Assembly (NCBI GenBank): GCA_014529385.2
Contig: CM043963.1
Span: forward strand, 98,657,912-98,721,911
Direction: 5' to 3'
Length of the DNA stretch: 64,000 nucleotides
Origin: Adiantum capillus-veneris
Taxonomy: Eukaryota > Streptophyta > Polypodiopsida > Polypodiales > Pteridaceae
The notes below the pieces were generated by a model. That model had not been told where the DNA came from and searched no databases. It saw only the letters and a program-made list of their open reading frames with translations. Both the position numbers and the translations under genes were made by a program. Of this stretch, positions 1-11,861 are shown one piece after another (position 1 is the stretch's first letter; each line of letters opens with the position of its first letter).

Positions 1-429
1 CACGTCAGCAGTACGGAATTCCACAATCTGCGCCACGTTTTGCGTTGACATCCGTACAGCCTGCCACGTGTCAACATTTCGGGTCCTCTCACCCAACCAC
101 GTCACCATTTAGGGTTTCCTGCAAGGTGTGTATGGATGTGTACTGGCACGCCACGTCACCAGTTTGTGACAGATTCCAATAAGCATAGTTACAAGGGACT
201 GAGGGGACAGGGCTTAGGGGCGAGGGACGGCCGTGACCAAGCCGAGGACGATGTTCAACGGCTGGGAATGGGCAGCTGAGCACTTGCCAAGCGAGAACGC
301 AGGTTGCCATGCCGGGGACGGCAAGGACAGACCGGAAAACGGTCGGCAGGGAACGGGCACTTTTTAAAATTTGAATTTTTGGCCGTTTGAAACGGTCTCA
401 GCAAGGCAGCCCAACATCTGTTTTTGGGG

Positions 430-677
430 GGGAGGCTATAAAAGCACCCTTTGGGTCTAGAGAGGCTCAAGCTTTCATTGGCAATTGCTCAAGGCTCAAG
501 CCTCTCCTCTCTACGGTCTACCTTCGGCAAGCTCTACCCTTCAGTCTCTCTATCCTTGAGTCTCTCCTCTCTCTACCCTTGAGTCTCTCTACCCACTCTC
601 CCTCTTCTACCCTCTCAACTTTGAAGCTCTCCTCTACTCTCTCCACACAAGCTCTCCTCTACTCTCTCTCCACCATC
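430..677 (+). promoter_or_regulatory. TATA box and CT-rich leader of the hAT-like gene
   Basis: A TATAAAA box lies at 437-443. About 35 bases later a long pyrimidine-rich stretch starts (many CTCTCC/CTCTAC repeats, 500-675) and runs up to an ATG at 678. This is the usual layout of a plant core promoter followed by a pyrimidine-rich 5' leader. The transcription start near 470 is inferred from the TATA spacing. Confidence 0.5.
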
Positions 678-1743
678 ATGTCATCTCAAGCTAACTCCAC
701 TTCTCAAGCCGGCTCTTCTCGAAGGAGGCCCGTTGTGCAAACATGGTCGTGGTGGGATGAAGTCGACTCTTGGCAGTGCAAGACCATGGACATGCAAGCT
801 ATGCCCGTACAAGAGAACGGGTGGTGCAAACAAAGTGCGAGCCAATCTTCTTCATGAACCCTGTCACGAGGTGAAGTTTTGCCCTGGAGTATCTCCCGAG
901 AAGAGGTTGGAGCTTCTTGAGAAGCTCGCAGTATATGAGGTCGCGGAAGCGGCCAAGAGGGGTCGTTTTGTTGCCGTTGATCCCTCCGCCACGACGACAC
1001 CGCGAGAGCAAAGGCAAGCCAACCTTGGCTCCAACTCTCAAGCGTTCAAGACAAATGCATCTACATCGGGGGCTTCCATTGTGCATCGCCAAAGCACCCT
1101 CAACGAAAATTGGAATCCTAAATTGAAGGAAGAGGTGGATAGATCGATTGCCCGATTCTTCTTCCACGACCACATTGCCTTCCATGCTTCGCGGTGAGTT
1201 TCCCTTGTGACTTATGGCATATGCACATAGCAATCTCCCATTTTGTATTTCATTATGGGGTCTCGACTCTCGATTCTCCATACTAGCACAACATGCTCTA
1301 TTTTGTGTCGAACCATGGTTACGAAAATAGGGGAATATGGCCCCTCTTATGTGCCACCTTCATCGGAGAGGCTTCGCACCACCCTCCTTGACAAAGAGAA
1401 GCTTGCCGTGGAGCAAGCGGCCCAAGCAACAAAGGATTTGTGAGAGACAAATGGCGTCTCTCCTTGTAGATGGATGGAGCGACACCCGCAAGTGGTCCAT
1501 CCACGAAGTGGTGGCCTACTCTCAAGGGGAGATGTACTTTGTGGAGTCACATGTGACAATGATGCATTCGACAGTGGCCAGGCCGCGGAGATGCTTGCTG
1601 CGGAGTGGACAACCACCATAGAGATCATCGGCCCGGAGAATGTCCTTTGTATGGTTGCAGATGGAGAGGCACCAAATATAAAAGCGGGGACTATCATTGA
1701 GGGCATGTATCCCAACATCCATGTCACATTTTGCATGGCGCAT
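678..1743 (+). pseudogene. hAT-like transposase, 5' half (BED-like finger plus DUF659-like region)
   Basis: Transposase or domesticated hAT-type protein. The ATG at 678 opens a short N-terminus rich in Ser and Gln. The reading frame then moves to the one through 733-1194, which has a C-x2-C...H...C cluster (WTCKLCPYKRTGG, then HEVKFCPG), as in BED zinc fingers. A GT donor follows at about 1195 after FHASR; coding resumes near 1325 with IGEYGPSYVPPSSERL. The stretch from 1451 to 1743 matches the DUF659 region of plant hAT proteins (LLVDGWSD, IGPENVLCMVADGEAPNI, FCMAH). Frameshifts near 740 and 1440-1560 indicate decay. The gene stops exactly where the Ty3 LTR begins, and I find no 3' half with the RNase H-like catalytic core or the C-terminal dimerisation domain. 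Confidence 0.7.
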
Positions 1744-3519
1744 TGAAACCGGCCTGTTTGATCCAAAAAGGACGGTGAACCTTAGACTTAAACTTTATTT
1801 GCTTTCACCCATTTAATTTGTCGCCCACTTTACCTGTACCTTCAAGACACAACAAAGGGGAAAGGGATACAGGTTGCTAGATTGCACCTGTATGAGAAGA
1901 CCGACACCAGATTGGCCCCTGAATAGGCGCCCCTTTAAGTATTTCTTTATTCTTTAAAAGAGGGAATAAAAGCTGTGGTTCCCTACAAGCTGCCCCGCAC
2001 AATCTGGGTTGAATACCATCTGTTCTGGCCCGCTTTCGGCAACATAACTATACTAGGACCCTTCACAGTCAGTATCCCCACGCATTAGATGACTTTCCCG
2101 ACGCATACGGACACTTTGCAAAACCTGGCAAGAATCTGCAACATGCTAAATTCTCTGTTTTCTGCCCCGAAAATGCGCCAGATCACCTGCACAGCGGTCC
2201 CCTCGCGTCCCCGAACCTCCTGGGGTTATTAGGGTCCGTTTAGGGCTGAAACCCTAAACCTGCAAAAATACACAGCAGGCTGTAATTCACTGTTTCGGGC
2301 TCCGTTTCGCGTGCCGGTCGCATCCGTAGCAAGTCCTCGAGCTCCCGCACCTGTAGGGCTACTTGCCCTTTGAAGTCAGTATCCCCACGCATTAGATGAC
2401 TTTCCCGACGCATACGGACACTTTGCAAAACCTGGCGAGAATCTGCAGCACGCTGAATTCTCTGTTTTCTGCCCTGAAAATGCGCCAGATCACCTGCACA
2501 GCGGTCCCCTCGCGTCCCCGAACCTCTTGGGGGTATTAGGGTCCGCTTAGGGCCGAAACCCTAAACCTGCAAAAATACACAGCAGGCTGTAATTCACTGT
2601 TTCGGGCAACGTTTCGCGTGCCGGTCGCATCCGTAGCAAGTCCTCGAGCTCCCACACCTGTAGGGCTACGTGCCCGTTGAATCGGACGGGATTTTGCACG
2701 TGAAACCTCTCCGAATTCACCTGTACCTGCGGGGGATTAGCCGCTAGCTAATCCAGTACCTGTGCAAGAGGCTCTTGCCTCGGCAATCGCGCATGAACCC
2801 ACATAACTGTACATTGGTCAAATGAAAAGCCCACTAGAGGGGCATAACATACTGCTCATAGGGGGGAAAGAGAGAGAGCAGTGCGTAGCGTGCAGGGCAT
2901 CACTCCTGGCACCGCATTGTACATAAGAGGGAAAGGAAGCACTCCATAGCTCTCAACCTGTGACAAAGCTGCAAATGAGTCTCCTCTCTCATTTTAGGCG
3001 CCCCCTTTCTGGCCAAGAGTAGCAGAATGCTCACGGAGTGCCACATGGCACACTTTCCGACTTTGGGCATTCCCGGCTAAACATATCTCAACTGGTGCAT
3101 GAGTTGACTTTGCAACAAAGCAAAAAAATGTTCCTCTTGTCATTCCAGAGCTAATGACGCGAACACATTTTTAGGTCCAAAATAGCAGTTCCCTAAATTT
3201 TAGGTGATGCTGTCATTGTATCTTTCTAGGTGATCTGACCCTCCTTGTACACTACAGCCACACCAAGAACTGAAATGTAGCCTATGTAGCAAAGGATTCC
3301 ACTTTGGCTAGTCAATGACCCCACTTTGGCTAACCATAGTCCTTGTCCAACCTTAGTGCTCTCTTGCCCTCAGACCTGAACTCTCTCTGAACAGTTCCAC
3401 ACTAGCTATGCACTGCAGGGCAGTTAGATTTCTAGAGGGGTGTTTCCAAAAAGAGAAAATAAATAAATAATAAGAAAGAAATCAACAAAAGGATAGATAG
3501 TAGTCACATGCCGGTGACA
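1744..3519 (-). repeat. 3' LTR of element A
   Basis: Starts TGAAACCGGCCTG and ends GGTGACA on the plus strand, so it has TG...CA ends. It aligns along its whole length with 9278-10750. It is about 300 bp longer because of an internal tandem duplication at 2067-2680. Many small differences from the other LTR suggest the insertion is not very recent. Confidence 0.88.
2067..2680. repeat. 307-bp tandem duplication inside one LTR
   Basis: The unit beginning AGTCAGTATCCCCACGC occurs at 2067 and again at 2374 and includes the AACCCTAAACCTGCAAAAAT region. The partner LTR at 9278-10750 has a single copy, so the duplication arose in or after insertion of this LTR. Confidence 0.9.
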
Positions 3520-3531
3520 TACCCCCCTCTT
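3520..3531 (-). other. Polypurine tract of element A
   Basis: On the minus strand the run AAGAGGGGGGTA lies directly before the LTR start TGTCAC. This is the normal position for plus-strand DNA priming in LTR elements. Confidence 0.8.
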
Positions 3532-4128
3532 GAAATCTCAAACGTCCTCGTTTGCATCTATGTCGTACATGCTCACAGTCAACACTCGGGTGTGCGCACT
3601 CCTGTCGACACATGTACCACACATACATGCTCATTGTCAACCCTGATGTATTCAACACCTCGTTGACACATGTATTGCCTGCATGTGAACCCTGTCCCAA
3701 TGACATAGTGGTAGCTTCACACTCTTGCCATTGCTTTGAGTCAATAACTTTCCAATGACAAAATGGTAGCTACGCATTTTGGCACTGTCTTTTAGTACAC
3801 GTTGGATCTAGCAACACTTTCGAGCATACCCAAACCAACAGTTTAAGAATGCAGTTACACATGTACTCTTTAATAGAAGCAATTACTGTATCCTTGACAA
3901 ACTGACAAGAAATACTCACTTCTATAGCACTAACCAAACTTTTGGACATTCCATAAGAGCAATTGCCAAACTGACAATCTGTACAGCTCTAACATTCATG
4001 TAACATGCACTTCATTTGAGCTCACTTTAAATAACATGTACATCGTTTCTTTCAAAAGCCATTGTCACACTGACAATCCATGTAGCTCTGAAACTCAAGG
4101 TGTCAAGGTAGGTTGCAAATCGAAGGCT

Positions 4129-4509
4129 TCAAGGTAAAGTGATAACAGTTGGTGACTCTGCAAGTTCACCTTCTTCCATCCACTTAGCATCCATTGGTGG
4201 ATAGTTTCTGAACTTCACCAAGTAACGCCTAGCAACCTTGCCTTTCACTTTTCTTTCTTTATGTACCAAAATCTGTTCCGGGACCAAGATCTCGTCAAGT
4301 TCCTCGACTTCCGGCTGATCTTCAGCTGGCATATCTTCTGGCACATCGCCCACATAGGGTCTGAGAAGACTCGCATGAAACGCATTGTGAATCTTCCAAC
4401 TCTCATGCAATTTCAGCCTATATGCAACATCATTGATTATGTCGCATACTTGAAACGGCCCATAGTAACGCATGCTGAGCTTTGGAAACAATCTTTCCTT
4501 GCCCTTCAT
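4129..4509 (-). pseudogene. Element A integrase C-terminus and chromodomain
   Basis: 126 codons read on the minus strand. The first half is the integrase C-terminal domain (LSMRYYGPFQV, then NAFHASLLRPYV). After an acidic linker comes a chromodomain-like module (PEQILVHKERKVKGK, then RYLVKFRNYPPMDAKWMEEG) with the aromatic and W positions typical of chromoviral integrases, which direct insertion by contacting chromatin. It is separated from the integrase core by a frameshift near 4515. Confidence 0.85.
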
Positions 4510-4527
4510 CTTCTTTAACCTTGCCTT

Positions 4528-5430
4528 TTAAAAGCGCAGAAGCACCCAATCACCAAGTGAAAATACCACTTCACGACGGTGACGATCAGCTGCTTTCTTT
4601 TGCTTTGCCTGAGTCTTTTCCAAGGCCACTTTGACCTTCTTGTACATTTCATCCATGTCCTGAACATACTTATCTGCTTCAAATATCTTGTCCTTTGTAT
4701 GCAGTATGGGAGGAACTTTCTTGCCACCTTCAACTATCTCAAAAGGTGCCTTGCCAGTTGATGAATGCACTGTATTATTGTATGCATACTCCACCAATGG
4801 CAAATACTGCTCCCACTTTCCTTTATGCTCTGACACATAGCACTTCAGCAGATCTAGGACAGTAGAATTTGCCTCTTCTGACTGCCCATCTGTTTGAGGA
4901 TCAAATGACGAAGAGAATTTGAGCGTTGTGCCCATATTTTCAAACAAGCCTCTCCAGAACAAACTTGTCATGCGTGGATCACGGTCGCTGACAATCGACT
5001 GTGGCATGCCATGATACTTGAAAATATTGCTCATAAAGAAGCGTGCCATCTGATCTAGCTTTATCTTCTTCCTAAGAGGAATAAAATGAGCCTACTTGCT
5101 AAATCTGCAAATGATGGTCCAAATACAATCGTTTCCTGTCTGCGTTCTCAGAAGATCAAAGATAAAATCCATAGCAATACTTTCCCATGGTTTATCTGGA
5201 ATAGGTAGTGGTTGCAATAACCCTGGTGCCTTTTGCCTGTCAAACTTGACCTTCTGGCATATTAGGCATTCTCGCACAAAGGCATCCACATCTCTTCTCA
5301 ATGTAGGCCAGTAGAAGAATGTCTCAACCACTTTAACTGTAGCATCAATACCACGATGCCCTGCATACGGTGGGACATGACTCTCTTCCATAACTTTGCG
5401 TCGTAATGGCTTTGTGACACAATCTGCCAT
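4528..5430 (-). pseudogene. Element A integrase (zinc-binding and catalytic domains)
   Basis: Two adjacent minus-strand segments. The 5092-5430 part carries the H-H-C-C zinc-binding module (HRGIDATVK, then CLICQKVK) and the first catalytic Asp (SIAMDFIFDLL). The 4528-5049 part carries SDRDPRMTS and the closing Glu in DGQSEEANSTVL, completing the D,D-35-E triad. A short break at about 5050-5091 separates them. The integrase joins retroelement cDNA to the host chromosome. Confidence 0.87.
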
Positions 5431-5575
5431 GCATCATCATGAACCCATCTTTGAGAAGATAGTGTTCATGACGTTGTCCATCCATTAGCTGCTCGAAGAC
5501 CCTTGCAAAATCTTCATCATTTGCATATTGTTCCCTCATATCATCAAGTTCATGATGATAAGGAATTGACACAGC

Positions 5576-6682
5576 TTAAATTTGTGGCTTCCTTGACAAG
5601 GCATCAGCCACAACGTTCTTCTTGCCTTCCACATACACAATCTGAAAGTGGAACATGGACAAGATATTTGCCCATTGCATATGCTTCTCAGATAACTTTG
5701 CCTGTGTCAAGAAGTATCGCAAGGTCTGATGGTCCATTTGGACAACAAAGTCTGCACCTAGCAGGTAGTGTTTCCAACTTAAGAGCGCATGAATCACAGC
5801 GAGTAACTCTTTCTCATAGACCTGCATGGTCATCTCTGGCCCTTGCAAGATTCTACTCTCATAGGCTACTACCCTGCCATCTTGCATTAGCATTGCACCA
5901 ATGCTACTACCACAAGCGTCACACTGGACCACAAATGACTTCCTAAGATCTTGCAACACAATGACTGGATCTGAAGTCATCTTTTCCTTTAAGAGATTAA
6001 AAGTTGAAATCTCTTTCTGTGTCCATCTAAAGGTGACTGCCTTCTTTTGAAGAGCATGTAAAGGTGAAGCAATCTCAGTGAAATTTCGGATAAACCTTCT
6101 ATAATAGGAGCATAGTCCCAAGAAACTTCGGTCATGCACCGTCTTCAAATCTAGCCATGACTTCATCGCTTCAACTTTAGCAGGATCCATTCTGACACCA
6201 TCCTTTGAGACAATGTGTCCGAGAAAATGACTCTCTTCCAGAAAAAAATCACTTTTCTTTGCATTGATGAGCAACCTATGACTGCGTAGCTCTTTGAACA
6301 CAATGGCCAAGTGATGCCTATGCTCCTCTTCATTCTTTGAGAAGACTATCATGTCATCAAAGAATGTACCAACAAACTGCTGGTGTGGACGGAAAATTCT
6401 GTCCATCATCCTATTGAACGTAGCAGGAGCATTTGTGAGACCAAAGGGCATCACTAAAAATTCATAAAGGCCAAACGTCGTTCTAAAAGCAGTCTTGTGC
6501 ACATCCTCTGATCTAATGCGGATCTGATGGTACCCACTCTTTAGATCTATCCTGCTAAACATAGCTGCTCCTTCTAATTTGTCCAGAATGTCATCAATTC
6601 TAGGTAGAATGTCATCAATTCTAGGTATAGGGAACCTATTCTTGATGGTATTCTTGTTCAGTGCACGGTAGTCGATGCACAT
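5576..6682 (-). pseudogene. Element A reverse transcriptase and RNase H
   Basis: 368 codons with the RT palm sequence (MCIDYRALNK, FSRIDLKSGYHQIRI, VMPFGLTNAPATFN) and the active site FFDDMIVFS, in place of the usual Y/F-x-DD. RNase H follows (FVVQCDACGSSIGAML, then VVQMDHQTLRYFL) and the segment ends with VADALSRKP. A 21-bp direct repeat near 6583-6625 duplicates seven residues (the RIDDIL block), a likely disabling insertion. Upstream coding at 6683-6860 is out of frame. Confidence 0.9.
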
Positions 6683-6858
6683 ACGCCATGAGCCATCCTT
6701 TTTCTACACCAACAACACTGGAGAACAGAATGGGGATGAACTGGGCTGAATCAGCCCGTTTTCTAACAGCTCCTGTACTTGGCCCATTATCTCTTTCTGT
6801 TGAGCCGCACTAACCCTGTACGGAGACTTATTTGGTGGGCTACTGCCTGGCACCAAAT

Positions 6859-7974
6859 CTATCGCATGGTCCTCGGGTCTCTCTGGCGGTAATTGAGACG
6901 GTATGAATGGGAAAAACAGTCACTATACTGTTGTAAAAACATTGACCTTTCTTTATCTAACACAGATAAATTTGATTCATCACAATCTGACACTTCACGT
7001 GCAAAAACCAAGTACGCAGAAAGATGCTTTTTCATTACAGAAGTAATAGCAGAAGCTGATACAGTGGGAATAGACTCCCCTTTAAGCTTTACATCCAGAA
7101 TGTGAGTCTTTCCCCTGCTCTGTACAGTGATCTTTTTGTTGTAGGCATCCATGATTCCCTGTACACGAAACAACCAAGGAATACCTAGCAACACATCACA
7201 TCCGTCCAGTGGCATGATGTAAAATTCTTCAGCATCTACATAGGACTGGATATGTAGGCGCAACTTTCCGATGATGGGTGTCACAGCCTTTGTATGGCCA
7301 GGACATGCCAAACCTGCCTCTGCTGTATACCCCATCTCTCCAGGTCTGATTCCCAACTTTGAAGCCAATTCTGGGAAAATGAAATTGGCTTTGGCACCTG
7401 GATCAAAGAAGATACGCAATGTTTGATCCCTGACCTTTCCCCATGCTCTGCAAAGCTCACTTGCATCTGAATTTGGGTTGTCGCCCACCATATCTGGCGC
7501 TAGACCAACCATGGGCTTCTTTCCTTTCTTGTCTTCCTTGTCTTCAGAATCAGTTGGCCTTTTCTTTGTAGGACAATTGTAAGCAATGTGGCCAGGCTGC
7601 TCATAGATAAAGCATTTGTTCTCTGACCTCAGGACCTTCTTTTCCTCTTCAGACTTGCGAGGAAAACGTCTTTTCCATTTCTTCGCTGGTCCCTTTTCTG
7701 ATTCAGCCGTAGCTTTGCCTTTCCCTACGTTGGCTGGCTCTTGAGTCCCTTTTGGAGCCTCATTGGGAACATACTTCTTCGCTGAATTTTTCTTGGTTGA
7801 TCCTTCCTTGACGCCAGTATTGAATTCACAATCTTCTCCCTTGAGCAAACCATTGCCAGTGTTTGCTACCTCAATGAGCTGCGTCAAAGTAGTGACTTTG
7901 GTCTTCGTGCAGTACTTTCTCAATCCTTTGGGTAGGCCACAACAGTATTTTTCAATCTGTTCTGTCAATGGCAC
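6859..7974 (-). pseudogene. Element A gag C-terminus, zinc knuckle and protease
   Basis: 371 codons. The start is the end of the gag helical domain (IEKYCCGLPKGLRKYC), followed by a Lys-rich linker and a retroviral-type zinc knuckle CFIYEQPGHIAYNC whose second Cys has become Tyr. An aspartic protease follows, with FFDPGAKANFI in place of the usual D-S/T-G and a flap-side sequence MPLDGCDVLLGIPWL. The altered Cys and Pro in two essential motifs suggest loss of function. Confidence 0.85.
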
Positions 7975-7988
7975 AAACCTATAGGAAG

Positions 7989-9230
7989 TTACTGGAAGTA
8001 GAGCTTTCCAAAACTTCCAATTGTAGTCATCAGATTCTTAAAAGTGGCAGCATGAAGCTGGTGCCATTCTGTCATGACATCTGCTTCAAAGTCATCAGAT
8101 AACCATGCTGCTGCAAAAATCTGCTTGAAGTAAATCCATGTGGACAGAGCTTGCCCTTGAAGCAATAAAGTTGTCCACCATTGTCCCGCATTCCCTGTCA
8201 AGAAAGTGGCTGCCTTGCGGACCTTTGAAGCCTCTGTAAAGTTTCCCCCTACATAGGCCTTGTCAAACTGTTGGAGGAATGAGAGAGCCTTCTTCCTGTC
8301 ATCAAACCCTGTAAAGGTCGTGAATCTCACACATTTGCCACCTTCTTTGTACGGAGTTGGCCTCTCCAGCGGCGTTAAATTGTCATATGGAAGTGACTGA
8401 AACATGGGAACATTGTTAGGGTTCATTTGTGTTCCCTGAACGCAATTAAGTTGACCTGGAAATGCCATATTTGGCTGCTGATTTGTAATTCCAGCCATAC
8501 CAAAATTTGCCTGTGGCATCCCAAATTGGCCCTGAGTGCTTTAAAACCCTGGTAGCATGCCCGTAACACCATACATGGTGTTAGGCATCATCGTTTGAGC
8601 ACCCCCGAACATTGTTCCTGGCGTGTAAAACTGATTTCCAGGTGCATGACCAGCCATTCTCTGGAATACCGATCCACCTCCAAAATAGCCAGGGTGTACT
8701 GAAGGTGGTGGGAAGACCTGTTGCATAGCCTGTATGGTGCTTCCCTGCCCATTAGAACCAGCTATAGGCTGCTGAAAGGTGGCGGGCTGAACTGGTACAG
8801 CTTGAAAGACTGGCATCTCAGCCACCTGTTCTTGGACCTTAGGCATAGGTTGTGGAGACTGCATGTTCTCCGTCAAGTCTACAGGTGTTTCCATTGACTA
8901 TGGAGTATGAATCACCTATGCTTGAGCCTTAACAGGCTTCTGAATACGATCCAGTGACCCAACTTGCTGAGACGGAAGAGGAGGTTGCAGAAAGGCTAAA
9001 AACCTCGGGTTCTGCATTACTTGTGTGAACATAGCCACAGCAGTAGCCAACTGGGACCTGAATATATCATCATCAGTCTGTGGTGGTCTTGAAGACTCAC
9101 CCACTTCATGTGTCTGTTGACCCTGTGAAGAGGAAACCTCTTCAGTCACATCATCTGGTCTGTCAGCCATAATTGCAATTTCCTGTGTCTGGTCTATCAT
9201 CCCCTGTGTCTTCAAGCCCAAACTGACCAA
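7989..9230 (-). pseudogene. Element A gag N-terminal part
   Basis: Three same-frame segments (8916-9230, 8541-8894, 7989-8519) split by single stop codons. The N-terminus is acidic and Gln-rich, the middle is a Pro/Gln/Met-rich linker, and 7989-8519 is a Retrotrans_gag-type capsid domain (FTGFDDRKKALSFLQQF, then TGNAGQWWTTLL and a W-L/D pair). It forms the cytoplasmic particle shell. The frame is lost at about 7985 relative to the zinc knuckle segment. Confidence 0.82.
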
Positions 9231-9259
9231 GGCTCACTTCTATGGGAAAAAGTGATTTA

Positions 9260-9277
9260 ATCCCGGGGATGGAACCA
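9260..9277 (-). other. Primer-binding site of element A
   Basis: Directly inside the 5' LTR the minus strand reads TGGTTCCATCCCCGGGAT, which begins with the TGG that pairs with tRNA CCA ends. It does not match the initiator-Met PBS used by other elements in this window. I could not name the tRNA with confidence. Confidence 0.55.
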
Positions 9278-10750
9278 TGAAACCGGCCTGTTCAATCCAA
9301 AAAGGGCGGTAGACTTTACTTCAAACCTTGATTTAGCTTTCACCCATTATTAGTCGTCTATTCTACCTATACTTTCAAGACACAACAAAGGGGAAAGGGA
9401 TACAGGCTGCTAGATTGCACTTGTATGAGAAGACCGACACCAGATTGGCCCCTAACTTAGGCACCCCTTTCAGTATTTCTTTATTGCTTAAAAGAGGAAA
9501 TAAACGTTGTGGTTCCCTATAAGCTGCCCTGCACAAGCTTGGCTGAATTTCAACTGTTCCGGCCCGATTTCGGCAGCATAACTGTACTAGGACCCTTCAC
9601 AGTCAATATTCCCACGCATTGAACGACTTTCCCAACGCATACGGGCACTTTGCAAAACCTGGCGAGAATCTGCAGCACGCTGAATTCTCTGTTTTCAGCC
9701 CCGAAAATGCGCCAGATCACCTGTACAGCAGTCCCCTCACGTCCCCGAACCTCCTGGGGGTATTAGGGACCGTTTAGGGGCAAAACCCTAAACCTGCAAA
9801 AATACACAGCAGGCTGTAATTCACTGTTTCGGGCTCCGTTTCCAGTGCCGGTCGCATCCGTAGCAAGTCCTCGAGCTCCCGCACCTGTAGGGCTACTTGC
9901 CCTTTGAATCGGACGAGATTTCTGGCATGAAACCTCTCCGAATTCACCTGTACCTGCGGGGGGATTAGCCGTTAATCCAGTACCTGTGCAAGAGGCTCTT
10001 GCCTCGCAATCGCGCATGAACCCACACAACTGTACATTGGTCAATTGAAAAGCCCACTAGAGGGGCATAACATACTGCCATAGGGGAGAGAGAGGGCAGT
10101 GCGTAGCATGTAGGGCATCACTCCTGGCACCGCACTGTACATAGGAGGGAAAGCAAGCACTCCATAGCTCTTAACCTGTGATAGGAAACTTGAAAATGAG
10201 CTCATAGCTGAAAATCACGTTTTTGCCTTCTCTATAAGTAGTAAACTGGCCTCAGAGTGCCAAGTGTCACTCATTTGTGCATTTTCCTGCTTTAGACCCT
10301 CGGGTCTAAAAATATCTCACCTGCAGCCTCTGTTGACTTGGCCACAAAGTAACAAAATGATGCCCATGTCAAACTGCACGTAATGACGCGAAGACATTTT
10401 CAGGTCCCAAAATAGTAGTTCCCTAAATTTTAGGAGATGCTGCCATTGTATCTTTCTAGGTCATCTGACCCCCTTTGTACAATGTAGCCACACCCAAAAC
10501 TGAAATGTAGCCTCTGTATCAAAGGATTCCACTTTGGCTAGTCAATGACCCCACTTTGGCTAACCATAGTCCTTGTCCAACCTTAGTGCTCTCTTGCCCT
10601 CACACCTGGACTCCCTCTGGACAGTTCCACACTAGCTATGCAATGCAGGGCAGTTAGATTTTCCGAGGGGTGTTTCAAAAAAGTGTGAGTAAATAAATAA
10701 TAAGAAAGAAATCAATAAAAAGGATAGATAGTAGTCACATGCTGGTGACA
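9278..10750 (-). repeat. 5' LTR of element A
   Basis: TG...CA ended on the plus strand (TGAAACCGGCC ... GCTGGTGACA) and aligned with 1744-3519 apart from the single-copy 307-bp unit. Its minus-strand end abuts the primer-binding site. Confidence 0.86.
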
Positions 10751-11861
10751 CACATCCAACCCTATGTGTCCATGGACGAGCTACAGTATGACCAGGGTTC
10801 AGTTCAGTCAAGTCAGTCTAGAATAGGAAGTGATCTGGCACTTTTGTGAGTCTATTCGCAGACCGTGCATGACCAGACACATAGAGTAGATGCATATACT
10901 CCGGTTGCACACAGCATGATCATCAGCATTCCCATCAGAATCCCTTAGGGGAATTTTCCAGTGCATTAGACCTATTTTCCCTATTTTTGACATTTTCCAC
11001 TTATATATTAAGTGACTTTTGTTGGGAACTAGGGAGGGCAATTTGGTAATGAAATATATAAGCAAACCACAGCTAGCACTTTCTGGCAGAAGAGGTAGCA
11101 GGAGCATCGCTCAACAGGCAACTTCTCAAGCAAGACCAATCAGGACCTGGCGTTTTCTTCATGAACAAAGTCAGCGATTTCAGCCTACACCATCAGCGTT
11201 TCCAGCCTGACTTCATTGGCGATTTTCAGCCCTGACCTTGGCGTTTCTGCAGTAGCATCACAGCCCATAAGCAGCGTTTCTGCAGCAGAATTGCAGCCAG
11301 CAGCATGGCGATTTTCAGCAGCCTTCAAACAGCGTTTTTGCAACCTTTGCATCAGCGTTTTTAACCCAGCCAGCCCAGCGTTTTTGATCCAGCAAATCAA
11401 CGTTTGTAGCAGCAAGAACCAGCATTTTGCAGCAGCAAATTCAGCCGAAGAACCATCGGACTTAGCAAATAAAGAACAACCCGACAAGAAGCATTCCCAA
11501 GCATTCAGTTTTCAGCCCTAGTGTTGTCATCGTTGGTACCACCGTCGGCCTCGAAATAGCACCACTTAGATTGCATCGGACCTTGTATCAAATTGTGCAA
11601 TCAATAGTAGACCACTCTCGCCATCGAGGGTGGGGCCCTTGAGGAGGGTTTGACAATCCCTGGTGTCGTATTCTCTTCTCTCTCTATCTCTCGGTCTCAT
11701 GCACCTTCACGCACAATGTCTATTCACTTTGTTTGTGTCCATTGCACTCTCTCACTAAAGGAACGGAAAGCTCTTTCTTCCGTAAGTAAAAGGAACCTTG
11801 AGCACAATTCGGAGCACTCATCTTGAGCAAAGTTCAACATTCACTTCCGCTGCACCTTACA
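10746..11861 (+). repeat. 5' LTR of plus-strand Ty3 element C
   Basis: It shares its start (CTAACCCTATGTGCATG-like), a middle block (GAGCCTGTACGCAG-like) and its end (AACCTTGAGCAC ... CACTTCCGCTGCACCTTACA) with 16013-16824. Bases 11165-11510 carry about a dozen CAGCGTTTT/CAGCATTTT motifs. The start overlaps the end of element A's LTR (both read TGACA), so the exact border is uncertain. Total length is about 1.1 kb. Confidence 0.65.

Larger units (their letters stand above)
1744..10750 (-). mobile_element. Ty3/gypsy chromodomain LTR retrotransposon (element A)
   Basis: A nearly complete element on the minus strand, about 9 kb long. It has a 3' LTR at 1744-3519, a polypurine tract at 3520-3531, pol and gag reading right to left, a primer-binding site at 9260-9277 and a 5' LTR at 9278-10750. 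The order gag, protease, RT, RNase H, integrase, chromodomain is that of Ty3 chromoviruses. Several stops and frameshifts break the polyprotein. The five bases outside the two ends are CGCAT and CACAT, a possible target duplication with one difference. The left flank is hAT coding sequence and the right flank is another LTR, so the insertion history of the right end is unclear. Confidence 0.9.

Noticed and set aside
5503-5946. 147-codon plus-strand frame
   Set aside because: Antisense shadow of the RNase H region of element A.
1739-10755. CGCAT/CACAT as a definite target duplication of element A
   Set aside because: One of five bases differs and the two flanks belong to different elements, so it is only a possibility.
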